Shown piece by piece: positions 52,483 to 63,602 of a DNA stretch of 64,000 nucleotides. Below the pieces are notes generated by a model, which was not told the DNA's origin, did not search any database, and saw nothing but the letters and a program-made list of their open reading frames with translations. Each line of letters begins with the position of its first letter. The stretch's first letter is position 1. Origin of the DNA: Bolinopsis microptera (taxonomy: Eukaryota; Ctenophora; Tentaculata; Lobata; Bolinopsidae). The stretch lies in NCBI RefSeq assembly GCF_026151205.1, contig NC_087078.1, forward strand, positions 13,499,118 through 13,563,117, read 5' to 3'. A program made the translations under genes and the position numbers.

Positions 52483-53023
52483 GGGTGGGCGACAATTGAC
52501 CCCCCGACAATTGACCCCCCGACAATTGACCCCCGACAATTTACCCCCCGACAATTGACCCACGGCTGACCTTGACCCTGACCCAGGACCCAGGACCCAA
52601 GACCCAGGACCCAGGACCCAGGACCCTGACCCTGACCCTGACCCTGACCCTGACCCTGACCCTGACCCTGACCCTGACCCTGACCCTGACCCTGACCCTG
52701 ACCCTGACCCTGACCCTGACCCTAACCCTGACCCTGACCCAGGACCCTAACCGTAACCCTAACCCTAACCCTAACCCTGACCCAGGACCCTAACCCTAAC
52801 CCTAACCCTAACCCTAACCCTAACCCTGACCCAGGACCCGATCAATTGACCCCAGTGTAATTACATGGGGGTCAATTGTCGGGGGGTCAATTGTCGTACT
52901 AAACCCTAGATTTCGCGACAATTGACCCCAGTGTAATTACATAGGGGTCAATTGTCGGGGGGTCAATTGTCGGGGGGTCAATTGTCGGGGGTCAATTGTC
53001 GGGGGGTCAATTGTCGCGGTACC
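52483..53023. mobile_element. hAT-type MITE nested in the hAT element, with telomere-like interior
   Basis: The inverted ends share GCGACAATTGACC. TCGGATAG flanks at 52475-52482 and 53024-53031. Near both ends are arrays of GACAATTGACCCCCC; the centre is (CCCTGA)n and (CCCTAA)n. It splits the hAT transposase remnant. Confidence 0.85.
52615..52830. repeat. (CCCTGA)n/(CCCTAA)n telomere-like hexamers
   Basis: Pure CCCTGA hexamers give way to CCCTAA, interrupted by CCCAGGA spacers. CCCTAA is the animal telomere repeat complement, but here it is internal to a MITE, not a chromosome end. Confidence 0.93.
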
Positions 53024-53548
53024 TCGGATAGCTCTGCTTATTAGCATGCCCACTCCTGACTCTTGGCGAACTTGCCCCTTCATAATGATTGTAACGTGTG
53101 TACACAGTATAGTACACAGTACAATCTGATTAGGTACAGTGCGCTTTTCCTAATAAACAATGCCCTTTTTCCCAACAATTTTTCTGCCAAAATTCCTCGG
53201 CCTCGGCCTCGGTCAAAATTTGCACTCCTCGGCCTCGGCCTCGGCCTCGGTCAAAAAAAGAAACCTCGGTTGTCCTCGGCCTCGGTCTTAACTAACTGTA
53301 TTTTCCTCGGCCTCGGCCCTCGGTCGACCCCTGCAAAGTAACCATGGCAACGAGGGTTGTTACACACACGTGCACGTACAAAGATTGTTAAAACGGCGTT
53401 TTTTATCGGTTTTGTTTATATTACGCTGTGTTTAGTGCGAGCAACATTTTCGTCGGATGTAACTTCGGTGGGGATGAATACTTTTCGACCGATTAAAACT
53501 GACTGCCAAAGAATACTATTAGGTTCCTCCCTGTGACCACGGGTTTTC

Positions 53549-54999
53549 TAGTTAAGTATAAAATTAAAGATCTTAACAATTACTACACTTCAAAATATAG
53601 AATAAATGTTCATAGAACAAAATATTTGACTTTACCAGTCACTTAAAGTTTCAAAATGAAACTGAGGTTGAAGATGCAGTTACCAAAGAGCACTGGTTCT
53701 CAATGTTTACTGAAACAAACTGTTTCCAAAATATCAATTTAAAGCAACCCATTTTATCTGCTTTTCTGTGAACTAAACAGCTCAAATAGAAAAGCTATTG
53801 CCATGATATTACGACAATATCAAAATTAAACATGTTTGTTGTCAAATAAACATAGTCCAATATCGCTTTACCACACCTCAATATACTTGGTAGTTCATCC
53901 TATATTCTAATAGTAGCAAAATAGTAGCAAAAAATACATGCTATAATAACTCTCATTTCCTAAGAATAAAAATCAGTAAAACCTTATCTTTTTGACAGAT
54001 TTATCTTTCATTTAAGATTGAGTCCCTGGCTTTCTACAATTTCAATACACACACTTATAAACATATAGTCTCTAGAGCAACTCAGTATGGTGGACTCAGG
54101 AGCCTTGTTCATCTGCTAGGTCGACCATGGACCAACCGCTGTTGCACAGGGTGATGATGCGTTTAGCTTGACATTTTAGATCCATGTCAACAAGTGCACA
54201 GCTTGAAAAGAAGTTCTGTGAATTGCTGTATCCTTTCTTTGGTGTACTTATAAGTCTTTTGGGGTAGTACAAAAATGTGTTCTAGGTTTCTCTGGGCAAT
54301 ATCACTTAAGTCACAGCTCTGAACTTCAGTGCTGAAATGTTCTGCTTTCCATAGTAAGAATTTCTGCACGTCTCAAAGATGAGAGAGTACTGTTGGGTTC
54401 CTTTCATCGAGTTGAGATTTCACTAAATCAAAATGAATGTCATCTGAGTCATGGAAAACTTTAAGGTAGTGTTTGATCAAAATTACTCTCTCCGTAGTTT
54501 GGTGTTTGGAGTGTATTATCGCTCCTACTAAATCGCTCGCCCAAATTTTAAGAAAATTCTTGTGAAAAGGCCCTTTAGGCATCGGTGTATTTTTGGACGC
54601 TGATTCCGAATCACCCCCCATGACGTAGGGTTAAAATGCTTCTCTGGAGAGTTATGGGCAAAAAACCGTTTTGGTCACGTGACAGGCTGGTAAAACGTGA
54701 ATTCGATTATTTAGGGCTCGGGTTGTAGCGCGATGTACTACTGGGTCGCGCCGCGCATCAAATAATTCTTCTCGCAACCACTTCGGTAGATCGGCGAGAT
54801 GCACCACTGTGCATCACCGAGCTGCGAAGGATTGACATCGTGAATCAAGGGCTCGGGTTACGGTTAGGGTTGTGGTTAAGATTATGGATAGCTTCGAGGT
54901 TATGGTTAGGGTTGGGATTAAAGTTTATGTAAAACCGTTTTGTACGGCTGCAAAACAAAAAAAACCAAAGTCACGTGAAATTTTTGGCCGAGCGATTTA
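53549..54999. other. Intergenic with two unrecognised reading frames
   Basis: Frames at 54373-54621 and 54187-54369 (-) are adjacent, separated by one stop, and together could be one decayed coding exon (IWASDLVGAIIHSKHQTTER; DLSDIAQRNLEHIFVLPQK). No family recognised. A degenerate GGTTAGGGTT stretch lies at 54850-54915. Confidence 0.35.
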
Positions 55000-55867
55000 T
55001 AGTAGAGGCTCTTACGGGCATTGTCTGCTCGATACACTAGGGACCCCAGATATACCTTACTACACGTATTTTTGACCGTAGAATCAATTAAAAGTGGTTT
55101 CGAGATGATTGGACTGAGTTTACGCGGGTAAAATCGCAAAAAACCGATTTTCGGGCCAAAAATAGGCCAAAAAACCATGTTTTTTGATATTTTGAGCAAG
55201 TTAATTTTGTTGGCATGTCGGCAAAATTTGCATGGCAATAGCTAAAACATAGCCGCACAAGATGATTAGATATATAAAAATAAAACAAATCGCTCTGTTT
55301 TTACGCAGGTAAAAATCCAAAAAAGTGGTAAAAATGTGCCCTTTTTTTATTAAAGTTTGAATGATTTTTTGCAGTTGTATTAAATCAACCCACCAATAGT
55401 CACATCGTGTTTGACTGAAATTTTCCTTTCCGAGAAGTACCCACTTCATATACTTTATAGAAGTTTGAATATTGTCACTCCGCAAGCGTTTTTGCATAAT
55501 TTTCGACGCGCACAACGCGCAAAAGCATTTAGTTGTTATCAATGGGCACCCGCGCGTTCATCATAAATTTCAAACAGCCATAACTCAGCGAGATTATGTC
55601 CGTTCTAGCTCATATTTTCACACCAAATAGAAAACAATGTGATCGTATTGCTGACATAACATGAATATAATTACTTTATAGGCCTAAGAGTTATAGACTG
55701 TCAAAGTTTAAAACGCGCATTGGAATAGCACGTGACTTATAAGGCTATATTTATATTTCTTAACATATTCTCGATCCTTACACATCATACTATTGTGTCC
55801 AATTAATAGTTAGGTCTCTAAACTCATAGCAGAAAACACGTCCTTTTGCCCGTAAGAGCCTCTACTA
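55000..55867. mobile_element. DNA element with 21-bp inverted ends
   Basis: TAGTAGAGGCTCTTACGGGC at the left and its exact complement at the right (55847-55867). TTA flanks at 54997-54999 and 55868-55870. A 3-bp TTA duplication would fit PIF/Harbinger, but the superfamily is uncertain. No coding capacity seen. Confidence 0.7.
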
Positions 55868-55975
55868 TTAGTAAGAGCCGTGTATTATACATTTGCATTG
55901 AAAACAGCCCCAACTGCAGCCTTATATTTATATTACATTTATATTGTATTAGACACTCTGTACCACAGTTTGTTT

Positions 55976-56650
55976 TGTATCACGTGGTGACCCCCACTGT
56001 CGCTTCACTATAGTGACGACGATACAGGGGGAGCCGCGCACTCGTGCGCGGCGGGTCATACAACGTATGACAAAGGTTGTTCATATATCATGTCTGTCAT
56101 ATTTAAATTGTTTATCCATATATAAATAGAACAGTGTGGAGAAAATAATGTTTTTGCCATTCTAACTATTGCTGGACATATAGCGCGCGCCTATTTATTT
56201 TATTTTAAACAAATTTTTAATGCAATCAGCAATGTAAAATAGGTTTAACGCCAATTCCAATACGCTTCGCTCTATATGTAAAAGGAGCAAGCAATATATT
56301 TAACTTATAATTTTTAAACTTATATGTTATTATTATTATTATTATTATAAAACAGGATATTACCGACAAAAATGATTTTTTTAAATACCTTAATGCGGTA
56401 AACTGCAACTGTTCCCTTGAATAAGATTTTCCCAACATCTGTAATTGCATGCACCTATATTTCTAATTATAATTTTATTCAATTCGTGCGAGTTGTCCAT
56501 TTGCAAATTTCTACTATTTAAATCACTTTTTAAAACTTAACCGATAACAAGTTCATATTCTTGTCATACGTTGTACATTGTATGGCCCGCCTGTATCGTA
56601 TAGAAACTCTATATAGTGAAACGACCGTGGGGGTCACGACGTGATACAAG
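55976..56650. mobile_element. Element with ~95-bp hairpin-rich inverted repeats
   Basis: The left arm 55976-56074 (TTGTATCACGTGGTGACCCC ... CATACAACGTATGACAAA) is inverted at 56561-56650. Within the arm are three nested palindromes: CACTATAGTG, CCGCGCACTCGTGCGCGG and GTCATACAACGTATGAC. A third copy lies at 56893-57004. No TSD identified. Confidence 0.65.
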
Positions 56651-56800
56651 TTCATTCTAGGTCTCCCCAATCTTCCAATGAATAAATTATCTGATTCAAT
56701 AGCAAAAGAGAGAGCCGTTTGGGCTGGGGTGTTCTCCATACTCCTGAGAATGTGTCCAAACATCTTCTACCGCTGGCCTGTTCGATACGCTTGGATAACT
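56640..56800 (-). pseudogene. LINE 3' coding-end fragment
   Basis: The - strand gives KMFGHILRSMENTPAQTALS followed by IGRLGRPRMNL. This resembles the conserved C-terminal GH(I/V)LR ... GRRGRPR tail of non-LTR retrotransposon ORF2 proteins. It has an upstream in-frame stop and is short. Identification from motif memory. Confidence 0.5.
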
Positions 56801-56892
56801 TTTCAACTTTGCACCTTTCATACAATACTTCGTTGCTTATTATACCTTTGTTATAACTGTTTAATTTATTTAATGCTTTATGTCATAGGTTT

Positions 56893-57004
56893 TTGTATCA
56901 CGTTGTGACCCCATTGTCGTTTCACTAAGTGTGTAGCGTTTCTACGATACAGGGGGAGCTGGAGCCGTGCACTCGTGCGCGGCGGGTCATACAACGTATG
57001 ACAA
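56893..57004 (+). repeat. Third copy of the hairpin-rich repeat
   Basis: About 112 bp similar to 55976-56074, keeping the GTCATACAACGTATGAC hairpin and most of the GC-rich hairpin, with a small insertion in the middle. Confidence 0.85.
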
Positions 57005-58928
57005 ATAGGTTTCAGACCAAATTTCAAATCATTTTACATAATAATCGGTTGCACTGCACAATGTGTCATGAATTTCCTTGACGATGTTTCTAGCAGTTTC
57101 GCAGTAAATTTTTAGCAGCTTTAGAGCACTTTTTAGCTCATCTGCATAATCAATATTACAAATTTCAAATTTACACTATAAAAAAAGCAGGAGCGAAGTT
57201 TATGAAAAATAAAAAGTTCTATTGGAGTTTTTATAAACTTCGTTTTCATAAATGGATAACGAAACCAATTTGGGTCAATTTAAAACAAGTCTCTTTAGAC
57301 AAAATTTAGGACCTAAACCCTTAAATGAAGAGCACATTTAATTTATTTACTTATTATACTTAGTATTTATTTTTGGTGACTGTATCACCCAGTTTTAACA
57401 TTTGATAATTGTACAGTTTATTGACGACACATTGACTGAATGTTATTTTATATTCTAATTTATATTCTAGATATTTTATTTATTTTTCAACAGACGACAA
57501 CTTCCTGTTTTTTCTTCTATATTAGTTACTCATATCTCTTTTACAGACTTTTTTACAAGGACATTGACAGATGATACTCGCATTAGGCATTCATTATTGC
57601 ATCTAAATTATTTCACTTGCATTAGGTTTAGAAATTTATTCTCTGGTTAACAGATTTCAAATGTTTAATTAATTTGTAGTATGACAGTAAGGTATATAAG
57701 AAGTTATTTAATTTTGCTTGGGCTATTATATTGACTATTGAGGTTTAATGATGATATGGAATTTGAATTCTATATAAATTTACACTATGTGGTTGGGGCA
57801 TTTTGCATAGTAAATATGGTTACTACTCCTATATATCATATTATTTGATTGGTATTCGATTTCCGATTATTTCTCTAGGAATATGATTATTATATCTCAA
57901 TTTGGCTTTAGGTAGGGTGCCCCGCTAAAAGAACTGGATTCTTCCAGGAAGCATCCCGTGCACAGACCTTGGTCTACATATATATTAAATTATTAACCAT
58001 TCATTCTGTATGTGCACGAAAATTTATTTCAATCAAAAGAGCACACAAGTCATTCATCAAAAAGTTGATCTTTACAGTCCAAAAAGAAGAAGTCATACGG
58101 AATCCAGCCGAGAATTAAAATTAAAATAAACCTGGTATACAGATGTATTTACAACATTCTAGAAACTCAAATTTTAATGTATTTAACGGTGACGTAGGCA
58201 AGGCATACATTGCAGGTCCGCCCTCTTCAACTAATCATTAACCTAAACTTGCATTTCTGAGCCATAAGTCTTCTGCAAAATTCTTGGTTAGAGTCAATCC
58301 ACCTACCTGATTCAGACCAGGGAGTGAGAGCTTAAGCTCATCAGGAAAGCAAACTTCCAAAATATGAGAGGATGCGATCTGTAATTCAATTTTGTATACA
58401 ATTGTGCTAGAACATTTAATCGATGTTGGAACGGTTTAGAAACCTTTATGAATGTAGACATCTAAAAACCGGAGAGAAGTGGCATGTTTCAAAAGATTTG
58501 AGGCAATATAACCTTTTACAGGTATTTACAGGTAAGGGGGCAGCGTCAGGTAACATTTTTCACTCCCATTGAAACTATATTTTGAGTGATTTTGACCTGT
58601 TCACCTGTCTGTTTGTCAAAATGTACATGAGCATGTTAATTACAACTTTATTTTGAGGGAATTAAACAGAATATGTTAATTTAAAGAATATGTACATTGC
58701 AAGCTGTTCTGTAAGAGAATGATGTTTTTACCCTCACTCACCTAAGAGGTATTGTAACCTGCATTATCAAAATATTTTGTAGAAAAGGAGCATACTAATG
58801 TAAATTAGTATTCTTTGTAATCAGCTAAAGTGAAACTAACCAATCAATGATCATATTAAAATTTAGAATGGTTATATGGGTAACAGTAGCTGTGAAATGT
58901 CATTCATCAGTGTAATTTGACCTCTGTA
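57005..58928. other. Region upstream of CCP5
   Basis: AT-rich; no gene or clear promoter element. The CCP5 5' UTR and promoter should lie at its right end. Confidence 0.35.
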
Positions 58929-59110
58929 ATGGCTGAGGAAAGGTTTGGATCAGTGGTATTCCGACAGAACTTCGATTCTGGAAACTTTGGGTCTGTAGAA
59001 AAAATAGAGAATAGTAATGAGGACGATCTTTTGGAATTCAAAGTGTGGACGCGACCAGATTGTGCAGGGTCATGTTACGAAAATGGCAACAGAACTTGGT
59101 TTCACTTCAG
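58929..59110 (+). CDS. AGBL5: CCP5 exon 1
   Basis: Residues 1-60 plus two bases of Ser61. [17 protein letters not shown] and [20 protein letters not shown] match CCP5. Donor TTCAG|GTTTTT. Confidence 0.93.
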
Positions 59111-62100
59111 GTTTTTAAAATTATCCATAATATACTGGAATCTAGATGTGAGACATTTACTGAACTTCTTTTGTCAACAATAGCTAAGATAGTGGAACAG
59201 GCGGCATGACATAAATATCAGTGATGCACGCCGGTTCATTTTTCGCCAACCGGCGGCGGCGTGCCCAAAATGGCCCGGCGTGGCGGCGTTCGGCGGCGTG
59301 GAACATAATTTTGTCAAAATTTAGGTTTGAATTTCCAGGCCCACAAAATTGTGGCGTACTTGCGATCATGAAATAATGATGTAATAAGTGTGGTTTTTAC
59401 AGCGTTTATGGCGAAAACGTGGCTGAATGTGATGATGAACGTAACGAAGTGGCCTCATAGCAGCGAGTAGCCCCATAAAATACGACATCCAACCGCTGAA
59501 CTACAATTATCAATGCTACCATCAGAAAACTCTAGTTTGCCCGGCTGCGCGTGCCCTAAAATTATATTTTTCTAAATTGCAATCGTCCAAAAAAATTTGC
59601 CTTGAAATTTTTTTAAATTTTCACGCCACGCCGACTTGAGAGGTATCGGCATGGCGGCGTGTGAAAATGTGCCGGCGCGGCGGCGTCCGGCGGCGGCGTG
59701 CATCACTGATAAATATCCGGTACCATTACATTCAGGCTAAAAATTTACAGTATTAAATTCGGACAAAATTACATTTTGTATCCCTTCTCAGTGTGTCAGG
59801 AGTGCCAAGTCACAAAACACTAAAGATAACAATGTGTAATCTGAACAAACAGAGTAAGCTGTACAGCCAGGGTATGATGCCAGTATACAGGGTCGTGCCT
59901 GGCAAGATAAAGTGGGAACGAGTTAGAGATAGGCCTACTTACGAGGTAAACAGACTAGTTGGAATTTTCTTATTGCTCTACCGAAAATCGAAATGATTGA
60001 TCAAACATTTCTATTTCTCTATTACCGAAGTGGGTTCAAGATTGCTTGACTTCTAGTGTATTCTGTACTTATTCATAACATATCTTATTAATAACTCTAC
60101 TTGTCACAAAAGAGAATAAATAAAATTGTACATCGGATCAAAGGGAAGCTCATAAATATTGTTCCAAGCAAGCGATATCGGGCATTAGGAAATGTCTTGG
60201 GATTGGTGTTTCAAGAAACAAGTGACTTGCACGATTTTGTATGTCAAATTTTGTTGTAAAATGTAGCTACAGAAGTAAATCCCCCGCAAGAATCTAATTA
60301 GAGCACACTTTAAAGTATAGCTGAAGGTTTGATTTTTAATGATCGCTGTCAAATCGAGTGTTTCAGAGGCTCAGCTGGTTAATTTTGTATAGTGTATCCA
60401 TTCTAAAATGAAAAAGTTTAAGGTTTACATAATATGATATATAAGAAAACAAAGCAACTTCTAACATAATTTATTTTTAGATGATTGACGGTCAGTTTCA
60501 CCTCACATTTCTACACACTGTACTAGATAGCAAGATCACGACTTACTTTGCCTTTGTGTATCCGTTCAGCTACACCGACCTCCAGAAAAAGCTGGATCTC
60601 TTCGAAGCTAGGTGGGACACGAGATTTGCATATCTTCAATGTTTAACATGCACGTGTTCGATCAATAAACGCTTCTGTTTGAGTTTTTTTAGAGAGGAAT
60701 GTTTTCTCAGATATACATGCTTTCGTATCAAAAATTATTTTAATCTCGCTGATGTGCAATTTGAAAACATTGCACTCTGCACAGCAACTCGGGACTTGTT
60801 TAAAATGCATGCTTATCTGCAGTTATGCAACTTGTTACAAGTTTATATCTGGAAACTGAAAAGCCATTCATTTGAATGTGGTATAACCACTGCTAATTAA
60901 TTATGTGATAACACGTGGTTTATATGTATCATTTAAATTGCATAATGCAGCCTCTAAATTGACTGCAGTAGGGATTTTTTCCATCCTTATTAATAAGTAA
61001 TCCAATGCATTCCTAGGTTTATTAACTTGCCTTGGAATTTACCCTCTTGGAAAAGAACTGAAGAATTCCCTAAAGATGCTATTTACTACCACTCTACAAC
61101 CTTGTGCCACACACTCAAAAATCTCAAGGTAACTTATTCAGCATCTTAATTTCATTACCACACGACTACACATATTATATATATATAATATATATATATA
61201 TATATTATATCTTCTTGCTAAGAAGATTCCATAATTGCACAAATTTCTTCATCAGTACTAAACATTCACTGACAATATAACTTCAGGTAAAACTACTGAC
61301 AATATAACTTCAGGTACAACTACTGACAATATAACTTCAGGTACAACTACTGAAAATATAACTTCAGGTACGACTACTGACAATATAACTTCAGGTACAA
61401 CTACTGAAAATATAACTTCAGGTACGACTACTGACAATATAACTTCAGGTACAACTACTCAGTGAAAGCAGTATTAATGACATTCTCACTTTTCAGAACT
61501 AAGTGCCTAATATAATTAAGATAGAACATCTAAACAGTTTTATTCCTGTTCCATATGATCGAGGATAGTTAGGGCTACAAAACCTGACCAAGTTTAGCTC
61601 AATCCAGTACTGCGCGTTCAAGATATGAGGTTAAATATACCAAAAATAGAGGTTTTCTGGTGTGACATCATTGTAAATTATTTGGAGTATAACCTCAATA
61701 TCTCACAAACTATACATTTGTGGTCTTTCTGAGTTACACTATCTGTTTCCTTTGGCAATTTCGGTTCAGAGTCAATTAAGTTTGAAACAAAATCTCAGTA
61801 TATGTGAAAGGACTGAGGATATCAAGTTTGTAAAAGCGCGCGTGCGCGCGCACACACATATAATGACCTCATATCTTCCACATTTAACGATTTTTTATAG
61901 AAATTCTTTCACCATCCTGTAGCACTCATGTGCTGAGTAGGATAGCATTCAAATCATGTCTTTAAAAGATTTAGATAGATACTGAGGGAGAAAATTCATG
62001 TTTGTAAAAGCGCGCGCGCGCGCGCGCATGGCCCAGACTATATCAATGGACGGCCACGGGAGGATAAAAGTACTTTCATACACACCAGCATGCTCATTGA

Positions 62101-63602
62101 TGGCTTAAAATGAAGCTAAGACATACTCCTATCAGATCCACCATAAGTTAGATACCATAATAATCATTAAATGTGTCTAAAATGAGGAAGCTTTGACAAG
62201 TGCGAGTGGTTTTGGCAAATTTTGGTATAAAATGGGCCCTGAGATCATATTTTTCTCATTAAAATCACATATATCACGAATATTTATGTGTGTTGGGTGT
62301 ATCCTCATTGGTATCAACCATTTCAATCATCTAGAGCAGCTTTCCTGATTCTTTATCTCATGAAAATGGGCAAAAAAGCTCATAAATAGTCCAAAATCGG
62401 TCATTTTCGCCGCTTTAATAACCTCATTCCTGGCACCCAGAACACTTTGGGTACTCAAAACATGATTTTTCGGATACCTCAGACCCCTAACTAGCACATG
62501 GAGCCAGAAAGAACAGCATGTAGGGACTTCTAAATTTCCATGGTTGAGAACCCAATGTCACACTATTCGTTCATTAATCCTGCTTTCACTGACGATATAA
62601 CTTCAGGTACAACTACTGACAATATAACTTCAGGTACAACTACTGACGATATCGTCCCCTCATGGCATGACTGATGAAAGGGAGCTCCCACTCCAGCACC
62701 TTTTTCCTGACGGTCCATCATCCCTCCCTAGACGTTTTAACGGCAAGAAGGTACGAAGATGCGGCGACTGTTGATAATTGTGATTATAAATGCTAATTTT
62801 TACAGTTTTGTTTTTGCTTTCAAATATTCAACAATATGGAGCTAGTTTTCATGATATTTTCTGCGTGCACAAACTTTCTTAATTGTAACTTTTTTAAATG
62901 TAACGATTTGTTTCAGGTCTACTTCATCTCATCCAGAGTACACCCCGGAGAAGTGCCGGCTAGTTTTGTAATGAACGGTTTCCTAAGTTTCATCCTGCGA
63001 CCCAGAGATCCTCGAGCTGTGTTGTTGAGGCAGCTGTTCGTGTTCAAAGTGGTTCCTATGTTGAATCCTGATGGTGTCAACAGTGGTCATTACCGGTCTG
63101 TTTCTATTTATAACTTTATGTCTTAATTAACTACTAGTATCTTTTCTATAAATACAATATTGATTGTTTTTTGTAATATGTTTTCTTGTTTGGAACATGG
63201 AATCAAGGTTTGAGATTTAAGTGGAATGAGTACTAGCAACACCAAATGTTTGGAGACAATATCGCTAAGGGTAACGAGTAACGACTCGTTTAAAATTATC
63301 GATGTATTCAGTATTATTCACATAATATTCACATATCCACATTATATCAGCGTCACAACACAACACATAAACCAGTCAGGAAATAACCCTGAAACTTAAT
63401 CACTCTAACTGAAATCATGTCGACTTATGATTTACATTTAAATAATTAAAGTGATTTAATAATTAGATACCTAATAACATCACAATTAACAGAACGGACA
63501 GCAGAGGAGTGAATCTGAACAGGTACTACATTAACCCCTGTCCTAAACTACATCCCTCTATCTACGGAGCTAAAGCTATCATAATGTACCACCACAGAGG
63601 AG
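58929..63602 (+). CDS. AGBL5: Cytosolic carboxypeptidase 5 (AGBL5/CCP5), 5' seven coding exons
   Basis: Whole-locus entry; the gene continues past the right edge. Joined exons give 328 residues so far. The N-terminal domain ([62 protein letters not shown]) is that of CCP5. The M14 catalytic domain then begins with zinc ligands His241 and Glu244 in SSRVHPGE and the substrate-binding NLNR (Asn301-Arg302). The last zinc His should be in a later exon outside the window. Family knowledge: CCP5 removes branch-point glutamates from polyglutamylated tubulin. All junctions are GT-AG and in phase. Start ATG at 58929, closely matching the usual N-terminus. Introns hold a hAT MITE, GC-alternating runs and the splice-site repeats. 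Confidence 0.95.
59219..59708. mobile_element. hAT-type MITE in CCP5 intron 1, 490 bp
   Basis: The ends CAGTGATGCACGCCGG and its complement (CGGCGTGCATCACTG) are inverted repeats. ATAAATAT flanks at 59211-59218 and 59709-59716. The interior is rich in GGCGGCG near both ends. No coding capacity. Confidence 0.93.
59792..59945 (+). CDS. AGBL5: CCP5 exon 2
   Basis: Completes Ser61 and runs to residue 112: [20 protein letters not shown] then [13 protein letters not shown] and RDRPTYE. Acceptor TTCTCAG, donor GAG|GTAAAC. Confidence 0.95.
60481..60611 (+). CDS. AGBL5: CCP5 exon 3
   Basis: [20 protein letters not shown] then [20 protein letters not shown], residues 113-155 plus two bases of Arg156. 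The donor is GCTAG|GTGGGA; reading frame beyond it to 60900 is intron read-through. Confidence 0.95.
61017..61128 (+). CDS. AGBL5: CCP5 exon 4
   Basis: Completes Arg156, then [20 protein letters not shown] and [17 protein letters not shown]. Acceptor TCCTAG, donor AAG|GTAACT. Confidence 0.94.
61265..61462 (+). repeat. 27-bp repeat cluster carrying copies of the CCP5 exon 5 acceptor
   Basis: About seven copies of AACTTCAGGTACAACTACTG then ACAATAT. The same unit forms the acceptor and first ~20 nt of exon 5 at 62634, 1.2 kb downstream. Read from its own acceptor each unit gives VQLLTI then a stop. Confidence 0.93.
61838..62028. repeat. Two alternating GC runs in CCP5 intron 4
   Basis: GCGCGCGTGCGCGCGCACAC near 61838 and (GC)n near 62010, each preceded by GTTTGTAAAAGC, so the two runs belong to related 150-bp segments. 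Alternating purine-pyrimidine runs can adopt Z-DNA. Confidence 0.8.
62587..62652 (+). repeat. 27-bp units at the CCP5 exon 5 acceptor
   Basis: Two full units (TATAACTTCAGGTACAACTA) plus the one that continues into exon 5. Identical in type to the cluster at 61265-61462. Confidence 0.93.
62634..62750 (+). CDS. AGBL5: CCP5 exon 5
   Basis: 39 codons, residues 194-232: [20 protein letters not shown] then [19 protein letters not shown]. Phase 0 at both ends. It matches the LLTITSCHG...QLF stretch of CCP5. The acceptor lies in a repeat unit. Confidence 0.94.
62917..63095 (+). CDS. AGBL5: CCP5 exon 6: start of zinc site
   Basis: Residues 233-291 plus two bases of Arg292. [20 protein letters not shown] then [14 protein letters not shown] and [17 protein letters not shown]. 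Contains zinc ligands His241 and Glu244. Confidence 0.97.
63493..63602 (+). CDS. AGBL5: CCP5 exon 7
   Basis: Completes Arg292, then [20 protein letters not shown] and [16 protein letters not shown], residues to 328 plus one base. Acceptor AACAG; donor GAG|GTTAGA runs straight into a repeat. Confidence 0.95.

Larger units (their letters stand above)
51900..53333. mobile_element. Decayed hAT transposon, inserted in the outer element
   Basis: The ends CAAGGGTCGACCGAG and CTCGGTCGACCCCTG are inverted repeats. CAAAGTAA flanks at 51892-51899 and 53334-53341. Subterminal arrays of CCTCGG line both ends. It carries a transposase C-terminal remnant. Removing it restores pairing between the arms of the outer element, which independently supports the borders. 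Confidence 0.9.
50842..53548. mobile_element. Large inverted-repeat transposon (outer element of a three-level nest)
   Basis: The ends read GAAAGCCTGCGGTCACAGGG and, inverted, GAAAACCCGTGGTCACAGGG, followed on both sides by a diverging match for over 60 bp. TA lies at each border. The arms continue inward to a centre near 51710-51845, where GGGCGGTCGTA is inverted against TACGACCGCCC. The right arm is interrupted by the element at 51900-53333. A mariner-type (TA) assignment is tentative. Confidence 0.75.

Noticed and set aside
52615-52830. Chromosome end or telomere
   Set aside because: The hexamers are inside a MITE with target duplications, and unique sequence continues on both sides.
60612-60900. 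Continuation of the CCP5 exon 3 frame
   Set aside because: Intron read-through: exon 4 supplies the conserved continuation, and GCTAG|GTGGGA is an in-phase donor.
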